Positions 58,796 through 64,000 of a stretch of 64,000 nucleotides of DNA are shown one piece after another. Source of the stretch: Mesorhizobium sp. (GTDB lineage Bacteria > Pseudomonadota > Alphaproteobacteria > Rhizobiales > Rhizobiaceae); NCBI GenBank assembly GCA_004017535.1, contig SAJS01000001.1, forward strand, positions 124,001 through 188,000. The letters run 5' to 3'. A program made the position numbers and the translations under genes. Below the pieces are notes generated by a model. It worked only from the letters and a program-made list of their open reading frames with translations. It made no database searches and was not told where the DNA came from. The first letter of the stretch is position 1; each line of letters begins with the position of its first letter.

Positions 58796-59902
58796 TCACT
58801 CACCCGCGGCCGCCACCGGATTGTGGTTGTGCAGGTCTTCCCGGTAGGGCTTCGCCGTCGGCGGCAGCGCGCGCTTGAGGAAATAATCCTCGTTGCGCAG
58901 CTGGCGCAGGAAGGCAGGGATCATCTCGCGATAGCCGGCCAGGATCGACGGCGTCGGCGCCGGCAGGTCGTGTTTGATCATCTCGTGCAGCTTGGGCAGC
59001 GCGTGATAGGGCACCATCGGGAACATGTGGTGCTCCACATGGTAGTTCATGTTCCAGTAGATGAACCGGCTGATCGGATTCATGTAGACGGTGCGGCTGT
59101 TGAGCCGGTGGTCGATGACATTTTCGGCGAGCCCGCCATGCTGCAGCAGCCCGGTCATCACGTGATGCCAGGCGCCGTAGAGCCGAGGCAGGCCGACAAG
59201 CATAAGCGGCAGCCATGAATGCAGATAAAACGCCGGCGCGATGGTGGCGACGTAGATGGCGAGCCATATGCGCGCGACTCGGATCGCCTTCGGCTGCTCC
59301 TGTTCGGGAATGAAGGTCTTTTCGGCGGGGCTGATGATTCCGGCGGCATTGCGCAGCATGTCGGTCATCGCATGCCAGGCGTCGAGGATGCCGAAGAAGT
59401 TCAGCACCACACGCAGCAGGTCCGGCGGGCGCATGACGGCGATCTCCGGGTCGCGGCCGACGATGATGGTATCGGTGTGGTGGCGCGTATGACTCCAGCG
59501 CCAGGTCACCGGATTGCGCATGATCATGAAGCAGGCGAGCTGGTAGACGGCGTCGTTCATCCACTGCGTGCGAAAGGCCGTGCCGTGGCCGCATTCGTGC
59601 CAGCGGGAGTCGGTCGAGGAGCCGTAAAGCGTGCCGTAGACGAAGAAGAACGGCACGCACCACCAGCTGCCCCAGAACCAGATCCCGCCCGCGGCGCTGA
59701 TGACGAATGCGGCCAGCCAGATGATGGTGTCGCGGATCGCCGGCTGGTCGGAGCGCTGCATGAGCTCCTTCATCTGCTTGCGCGGGATCTCGGTGTGGTA
59801 CCACTCCGCCGCCGCGAGCCCGTTCTCGACCGCAAGCCTGGCGTTCCGGCCGGTCAGGCTGTAGTCACGTGGCGACGCCGCCGAAGACGTGATTGCCGTC
59901 AT
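58796..59902 (-). CDS. membrane di-iron fatty-acid-desaturase-like oxygenase, MocD-like
   Basis: The 368-residue membrane protein has the three His boxes of the desaturase/alkane-hydroxylase superfamily: HECGH (102-106), HTRHH (138-142) and HVEHH (288-292). Hydrophobic helices flank them. MocD of Sinorhizobium is such a protein and works with MocE and MocF in breaking down 3-O-methyl-scyllo-inosamine. The start at 59902 has GGAGGAA 5 nt upstream; the open frame runs 42 codons further without support. It could instead be a plain fatty-acid desaturase. Confidence 0.88.
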   Translation of the reverse strand: MTAITSSAASPRDYSLTGRNARLAVENGLAAAEWYHTEIPRKQMKELMQRSDQPAIRDTIIWLAAFVISAAGGIWFWGSWWCVPFFFVYGTLYGSSTDSRWHECGHGTAFRTQWMNDAVYQLACFMIMRNPVTWRWSHTRHHTDTIIVGRDPEIAVMRPPDLLRVVLNFFGILDAWHAMTDMLRNAAGIISPAEKTFIPEQEQPKAIRVARIWLAIYVATIAPAFYLHSWLPLMLVGLPRLYGAWHHVMTGLLQHGGLAENVIDHRLNSRTVYMNPISRFIYWNMNYHVEHHMFPMVPYHALPKLHEMIKHDLPAPTPSILAGYREMIPAFLRQLRNEDYFLKRALPPTAKPYREDLHNHNPVAAAGE

Positions 59903-59967
59903 TGGGGTTCCTCCGCCAGCGCTTGGCGAACCGCCCTGACCATGCAGGGCTCGCGCATCGCCGACTT

Positions 59968-60038
59968 TTGACTTCAGCATAGCCGCAAGGTCTGATAGTC
60001 TCAACATCACAAAGATAGTTTCTATCATTTCCTATCAG
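59968..60038. promoter_or_regulatory. divergent promoter region with GATAG/CTATC half-sites
   Basis: Four related half-sites lie between the oxygenase and LacI genes: CTGATAG (59992-59998), GATAG (60014-60018), CTATC (60022-60026) and CTATCAG (60032-60038); the middle pair is a palindrome with a TTT centre. A minus-strand promoter TTGAGA (59999-60004), 17 bp, TATGCT (59976-59981) would serve the oxygenase operon, with the first half-site in its spacer. A weaker plus-strand promoter is TTGACT (59968-59973), 17 bp, TCTGAT. The LacI protein is the obvious candidate binder. Confidence 0.6.
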
Positions 60039-60092
60039 AATGAGTTATCTTGAACTGGATATTCAGGGTGGGACACAAGCGAGGAAGCATTC

Positions 60093-61124
60093 ATGGCAAA
60101 GCGCCCGACCATTACCGATCTCGCGCGCGTCTCCGGCGTCAGCGTCGCCACCGTCGACAGGGTGCTGAACAGCCGCCTGCCGGTGCGCGAGGAGACGGCG
60201 CGCCGGGTCTATGACGCCGCCACCGAGATCGGCTATCACGCCGCCGGGCTGATCAAGCAGCGCATGCGCCAGGAATTGCCGGAATATCGGCTCGGCTTCC
60301 TGCTGCTCAGGGGCAATGACGTCTTCTATGGCGATTTCGCCAGGGAGCTCGAGCTGGCGGTCGCGCAGTCGCAGCGTTTTCGCGGCGTTGCAACCATCGA
60401 TTTCGCCGCTTCGCTGGCGCCCGATGAGATCGCCGCCCAGATGCGTGGGCTGGCGGCGAAATCCAGGGCCATCGCCGTCGTCGGCCCGGACCATCCGACA
60501 CTGACGGCGGTCGTGGAGACACTGAAGGCGAGGGGGCAGCCGGTCTTCTCGCTGCTGTCGGATTTTGCCGCCGGCATCCGCGAGGGCTATGTCGGGCTCG
60601 ACAACCGCAAGGTCGGGCGCAGCGCGGCCTGGATGATCGCCAAGGCCGCCAGGAAGCCGGGCAAGGTCGCGCTCTTCGTCGGCAGCCATCGCTTCCATGG
60701 CCATGAATTGCGCGAGATCGGCTTCCGCTCTTTCTTCCGCGAGCACGCGCCCGACTTCACCGTGATGGAGACGCTGGTCAACCTCGAGGCCAACGACGTG
60801 ACGCATGACGCCATGCTCGACCTCCTGGCCCGCCATCCCGATCTCGCCGGCTGCTACGTCGCCGGCGGCGGCATGGAGGGCGCGGTTTCGGCGCTGCGGA
60901 CGGCGCGCCCGGTCGAGATGCCGGTCGTGATCTGCAACGAGATCAACGCTGTCTCACGCGCCGCACTTGCCGACAACATCCTCACCATGGTGATCTCGAC
61001 GCCACTCGCCGCGCTCTGCCGGGAACTCGTAGGGTTGATGGCACATGCCATCGAAAGCGGCGCGGCCAATGCGCCGGGACAGACCTTCCTGCCTTTCGAC
61101 ATCTATCTGCCGGAAAATATCTAA
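60093..61124 (+). CDS. LacI family transcriptional regulator
   Basis: The 343-residue regulator has the LacI helix-turn-helix (TITDLARVSGVSVATVDRVLN, residues 6-26) and hinge, then a periplasmic-binding-like effector domain (residues about 62-343). Its DNA-binding domain and its sugar-type neighbours suggest a sugar or cyclitol inducer. AGGA lies 7 nt before the ATG. It is divergent from the mocDEF-like operon and upstream of the ABC transporter, so it probably controls both. Confidence 0.94.
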   Translation: MAKRPTITDLARVSGVSVATVDRVLNSRLPVREETARRVYDAATEIGYHAAGLIKQRMRQELPEYRLGFLLLRGNDVFYGDFARELELAVAQSQRFRGVATIDFAASLAPDEIAAQMRGLAAKSRAIAVVGPDHPTLTAVVETLKARGQPVFSLLSDFAAGIREGYVGLDNRKVGRSAAWMIAKAARKPGKVALFVGSHRFHGHELREIGFRSFFREHAPDFTVMETLVNLEANDVTHDAMLDLLARHPDLAGCYVAGGGMEGAVSALRTARPVEMPVVICNEINAVSRAALADNILTMVISTPLAALCRELVGLMAHAIESGAANAPGQTFLPFDIYLPENI

Positions 61125-61478
61125 GAGGCGAGCGCGATGTAGCCGATGTGATGCAATCCATCAGCCTGATGGATTCTTTCATCGTGGTTCACCCGGGCTC
61201 GGGCGCAATTTTCGACGAATTTGGTCCTCGCCCCCGCCCATAGTGATCGAAAAACCGGCCGCCCCGGTCGGAATCGCCCTTGACCTTTTCAAAACGAAAT
61301 GGAATAAATATTTCACCAAATAGGCTTTTTGGTCCTTTCGTTCCGTAACGGCTGTTCGAACGGAAGAAGAGGCGTCCAGTCGAATTGGCGACGCCTCATT
61401 GGCCGCAGGGAGAGATTCCCCGGGCAAACCGGGGATTCCGGTTCAATAGGTGCAGCCGGACACCAAGTGGAGGAGAAA
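61125..61478 (+). promoter_or_regulatory. 354-bp leader of the ABC transporter genes: palindromes and promoter candidate
   Basis: Contents in order: AATCCATCAG-C-CTGATGGATT (61155-61175), a perfect palindrome that may end the LacI transcript; a possible promoter TTGACC (61280-61285) with AATAAA 17 bp or TAAATA 19 bp downstream; GAGGCGTC / GACGCCTC inverted repeat (about 61369-61397); and a CCCCGG-GCAAA-CCGGGG hairpin (about 61427-61443). The transporter start has a strong GTGGAGGAG ribosome-binding site. No gene is seen here. Confidence 0.5.
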
Positions 61479-62420
61479 ATGAAGAAACTTCTTTTGGGCG
61501 TCGCGCTTTCGGCGCTGATGTGTTCATCCGCCTTCGCCGCCAAGATCGGCGTTTCGATGGCTCTTTTCGACGACAACTTCCTCACCGTGCTGCGCAACGG
61601 CATGATTGCGCAGGCCAAGGGCATGGATGGCGTCGAGCTGCAGGTCGAGGACGCGCAGAACGACGTTGCCAAGCAGCTCGACCAGATCAAGAACTTCGCC
61701 GCCTCGGGCGTCGACGCTATCATCGTCAACCCGGTCGACACCTCGGCCACGCAGGCGATGTCGGACGCGGCCGCCGCGGCCAAGATCCCGCTGGTTTATG
61801 TCAACCGCGAGCCGGTCAATGTCGACAAACTGCCCGACAACCAGGCTTTCGTCGCTTCCAACGAAGCCGATTCCGGCACGCTCGAGACCAAGGAAGCCTG
61901 CCGCCTGTTCAAGGAAGCCGGCAAGAAGGAGGCCAATGTCTATGTGATCATGGGCGAGCTTTCGAACCAGGCCGCGGTGCAGCGTACCAAGGACATCGAG
62001 GAAGTCATTGCCACCCCGGATTGCAACTTCATCAAGATCATCGACAAGCAGACATCGAACTGGAAGCGTGACGAGGCGCAGAACCTGATGACCAACTGGC
62101 TGTCGTCGGGCAAGGCCTTCGACGGCGTCATCGCCAACAACGACGAAAGCGCCATCGGCGCCATCCAGGCGATGAAGGCCGCCAATGTCGACATGAAGTC
62201 GGTGGTGGTCACCGGCGTCGACGCCACCCAGGACGCGCTGGTGGCGATGCAGGCGGGCGATCTCGACGCGACGGTCTTCCAGGACGCGGCCGGCCAGGGC
62301 GCCGGCGCGCTCGACGCCGCGCTGAAGCTCTCCAAGGGCGAGAAGGTGGACAAGAAGGTCTACATCCCGTTCCAGCTCGTGACGCCGGCGAACATCGACA
62401 AGTTCTTGAAGAAGAACTGA
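61479..62420 (+). CDS. sugar ABC transporter substrate-binding protein, MocB/ribose-binding type
   Basis: The 313-residue protein has a signal peptide (MKKLLLGVALSALMCSSAFA, cleavage near residue 20-21) and a periplasmic binding protein type 1 fold: KIGVSMALFDDNFLTVLRNGM, then GVDAIIVNPVDTSATQAM and GVDATQDALVAMQAGD. It belongs to the ribose/inositol/rhizopine-binding (CUT2) group; MocB of Sinorhizobium is of this kind. The ligand cannot be fixed from sequence. Permease and ATPase genes follow. Confidence 0.92.
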   Translation: MKKLLLGVALSALMCSSAFAAKIGVSMALFDDNFLTVLRNGMIAQAKGMDGVELQVEDAQNDVAKQLDQIKNFAASGVDAIIVNPVDTSATQAMSDAAAAAKIPLVYVNREPVNVDKLPDNQAFVASNEADSGTLETKEACRLFKEAGKKEANVYVIMGELSNQAAVQRTKDIEEVIATPDCNFIKIIDKQTSNWKRDEAQNLMTNWLSSGKAFDGVIANNDESAIGAIQAMKAANVDMKSVVVTGVDATQDALVAMQAGDLDATVFQDAAGQGAGALDAALKLSKGEKVDKKVYIPFQLVTPANIDKFLKKN

Positions 62421-62436
62421 GGCGCCTCGATACGGG

Positions 62437-62467
62437 GCGGCGCGTCCAACCGGAACAAGCGCGCCGC
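62437..62467 (+). repeat. stem-loop between binding-protein and permease genes
   Basis: GCGGCGCG (62437-62444) / CGCGCCGC (62460-62467), a perfect 8-bp stem with a 15-nt loop, 17 bp after the binding-protein stop. Such hairpins commonly protect the 3' end of the binding-protein mRNA so that it is made in excess over the permease. Confidence 0.6.
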
Positions 62468-62527
62468 TCCGCCCTTCCTCCCGCCGCGCGGGAGGCCGGA
62501 TAGCTGCGCCCGACGGAGGAAGAAGAC

Positions 62528-63604
62528 GTGTCACAGACATCGCATGGCATTGGCGGGCTGAGCTATGACGCCAGGAAGCGTCCGTGGCCTGCCGAGTTCA
62601 ACGTGTTCCTGGCGCTTGTCATCCTGGTCGCGGCTTTCGAGCTGGTCGGCCGCGTCTTCCTTGGCGACAGTTTCCTGTTCAACACCCGCGAGAACGTCTC
62701 CGGGCTCTTCAACGAGCAGCGCCTGCAGATCATCATCCTGCAGGTCTCGATCGTCGGCATCATCGCCATCGGCGTCACCCAGGTCATCATCTGCGGCGGC
62801 ATCGACCTGTCCTCGGGCTCGATCGTCGGTGCCACCGCCATGATCGCCATGAGCTTCGCCCAGGTCGCGACGGTCAACGGCAATCCCAATCCCAAGGCGA
62901 TGTTCATCGATTATGGCTGGACCGACCTGCCGGTCATCGTGCCGCTGCTGGTCGCGATCGGCTGCGGCCTGATCGCCGGCCTGATCAACGGCCTCTTGAT
63001 CGCCTACACGCGCATCCCGCCCTTCATCGCCACGCTGGGCATGATGGTCACCGCCCGCGGCATCGCCAAATGGTGGTCGAAGGGTCAGCCGATCTCGTTC
63101 CCGACCGACAGCTTCGCGGCGATCGGCAAGGGGCTGATGCCGGTCGTCATCTTCATCTCGCTGGCGATCCTGTTCCAGCTCATCCTGACCTACACGAAAT
63201 ACGGCAAGCACTGCTACGCAATCGGCTCCAACGAGGATGCCGCGCGCATGTCCGGCATCAAGATCGCCAACCACAAGGTGCTGGTCTATGCCATTGCCGG
63301 CATCCTCGCCTCGATCGCCGCGGTGGTGCTGTCCTCCAAGAACCTCACCGCACAGGCCGGCATGGGCGTGATGTATGAGCTCGACGCTATCGCGATGGCG
63401 GTCATCGGCGGCGTCTCGCTGTCGGGCGGCCGCGGCTCGATCATCGGTACCGTGATCGGCTCGCTGATCTTCGGCGTCATCATTTCCGGCTTCACCTTCC
63501 TGCGCCTCGACGCCTACTATCAGGAGATGGTGAAGGGCGTGATCATCGTCGGCGCGGTCGTTCTCGATCAATGGCGCCAGCGCCGCCGCGCGATAGGAGC
63601 TTGA
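62528..63604 (+). CDS. sugar ABC transporter permease (CUT2 family)
   Basis: The 358-residue membrane protein has about 8-10 hydrophobic segments and CUT2 permease patterns: GVTQVIICGGIDLSSGSIVG near residue 80, FIATLGMMVTARGIAKWW, and GGVSLSGGRGSIIGTVIGS. It forms the channel of the importer with the ATPase that follows. Start is GTG at 62528 with GGAGGA 7-8 nt upstream. It lies 107 bp after the binding protein gene. Confidence 0.94.
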   Translation: MSQTSHGIGGLSYDARKRPWPAEFNVFLALVILVAAFELVGRVFLGDSFLFNTRENVSGLFNEQRLQIIILQVSIVGIIAIGVTQVIICGGIDLSSGSIVGATAMIAMSFAQVATVNGNPNPKAMFIDYGWTDLPVIVPLLVAIGCGLIAGLINGLLIAYTRIPPFIATLGMMVTARGIAKWWSKGQPISFPTDSFAAIGKGLMPVVIFISLAILFQLILTYTKYGKHCYAIGSNEDAARMSGIKIANHKVLVYAIAGILASIAAVVLSSKNLTAQAGMGVMYELDAIAMAVIGGVSLSGGRGSIIGTVIGSLIFGVIISGFTFLRLDAYYQEMVKGVIIVGAVVLDQWRQRRRAIGA

Positions 63605-63606
63605 CC

Positions 63607-64000
63607 ATGTCAGATATCGTTCTGAAGACCGAGAACCTGACCAAGCATTATGGCGGCGTGCACGCGCTGCAGGAGGCGAATTTCGAGCTGCGCAAGGGCG
63701 AGCATGTCGCCATCATGGGCGACAACGGCGCCGGCAAGTCGACCTTCGTGCGCCAGATCACCGGTGTCGAGCAGCGCACCGAGGGCAAGATCTGGTTCGA
63801 CGGCAAGGAGGTGAATTTCGCCGGCCCGATCGAGGCGCGCGAGGCGGGCATCGAAACCGTGTTCCAGAACCTGGCTTTGGCCGATGATCTCGACGTGCCG
63901 TCGAACCTGTTCCTCGGTCGCGAGAAGGTGCTGTTCAACCTCGGCCCCTTCTCGATCCTCGACCGCAAGGCGATGCGCAAGGCGACGGAGGCAGCACTTG
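63607..64000 (+). CDS. sugar ABC transporter ATP-binding protein (partial, window end)
   Basis: Only the first 131 codons are in the window; the gene runs off the right edge. The sequence starts MSDIVLKTENLTKHYGGVHA and holds Walker A GDNGAGKST (residues 38-46) and the Q-loop TVFQNLALADDLD. The FrcA-like single-domain length cannot be checked here. It starts 2 bp after the permease stop codon and completes the importer. Confidence 0.93.
   Translation, partial: MSDIVLKTENLTKHYGGVHALQEANFELRKGEHVAIMGDNGAGKSTFVRQITGVEQRTEGKIWFDGKEVNFAGPIEAREAGIETVFQNLALADDLDVPSNLFLGREKVLFNLGPFSILDRKAMRKATEAAL

Overview
This window looks like chromosome from a Rhizobiales alphaproteobacterium, most likely Mesorhizobium or a close relative. 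That reading rests on high GC, an infC gene with an AUU start, the HPr/EIIA-Man/HprK/ChvG/ChvI cluster, a DivL-type pseudo-kinase beside ahcY, DUF2852/DUF2585/DUF1402 genes, and GC-rich palindromic intergenic elements of rhizobial type. It is an inference from gene content; I ran no database search. No rRNA, tRNA, CRISPR array, IS element or prophage was seen.

Layout. 1-2.7 kb: cytochrome b561, LysR regulator and a divergent aldo/keto reductase, then a palindromic repeat. 2.9-9.9 kb (minus): a nucleotidyltransferase-like protein and the translation block infC, a methyltransferase-like membrane protein, rpmI, rplT, pheS and pheT, with a small GFA-domain gene overlapping both pheS and pheT. 10-13.8 kb: an alpha/beta hydrolase, a BenE transporter, DUF2852, a YgjP-type metalloprotease-like protein and a small protein. 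13.9-19.6 kb (plus): trpF, trpB, trpA, accD, folC and a VOC protein. 19.6-34.3 kb (minus): a TauE-type permease, a cupin, trxA, addA, addB, a MurU-like nucleotidyltransferase, a TsaE-AmgK fusion, divL and ahcY. 34.5-38.4 kb (minus): HPr, EIIA-Man, HprK, ChvG and ChvI, with divergent pckA. 40.4-46 kb: arfB, alkB and a Gtr-type surface glycosylation module. 46-52 kb (minus): coaA and a his operon with three inserted non-his genes. 52-55 kb (plus): hslV, a GNAT gene, DUF2585 and hslU. 55.4-57.2 kb: a FitAB-type toxin-antitoxin pair and a DUF1402 protein. 57.2-64 kb: a mocD-mocE-mocF-like oxygenase operon divergent from a LacI regulator, followed by a sugar-type ABC transporter cut off by the window end.

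How the genes work together. Most of the window is housekeeping: translation, Trp and His synthesis, lipid and folate synthesis, DNA repair, the SAM cycle and proteolysis. ATGA/GTGA overlaps are frequent (pheS-GFA-pheT, addA-addB-murU-tsaE/amgK, HPr-EIIA, hisA-arginase-like gene, Rieske-reductase). TsaE-AmgK and MurU together suggest recycling of cell-wall amino sugars. DivL implies cell-cycle control. The HprK/HPr/EIIA proteins next to ChvG-ChvI suggest coupling of a regulatory phosphotransferase system to an envelope two-component system, with the gluconeogenic gene pckA alongside.

The most promising accessory locus is at 57.2-64 kb. A three-component oxygenase (membrane di-iron enzyme, Rieske ferredoxin, ferredoxin reductase) in the gene order of rhizobial mocDEF sits next to a LacI regulator and a monosaccharide/inositol-type ABC importer. 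The divergent promoter region carries four GATAG/CTATC half-sites. I read this as a candidate uptake and oxidative demethylation/hydroxylation system for a rhizopine-like or methylated cyclitol/sugar compound; the substrate is unproven.
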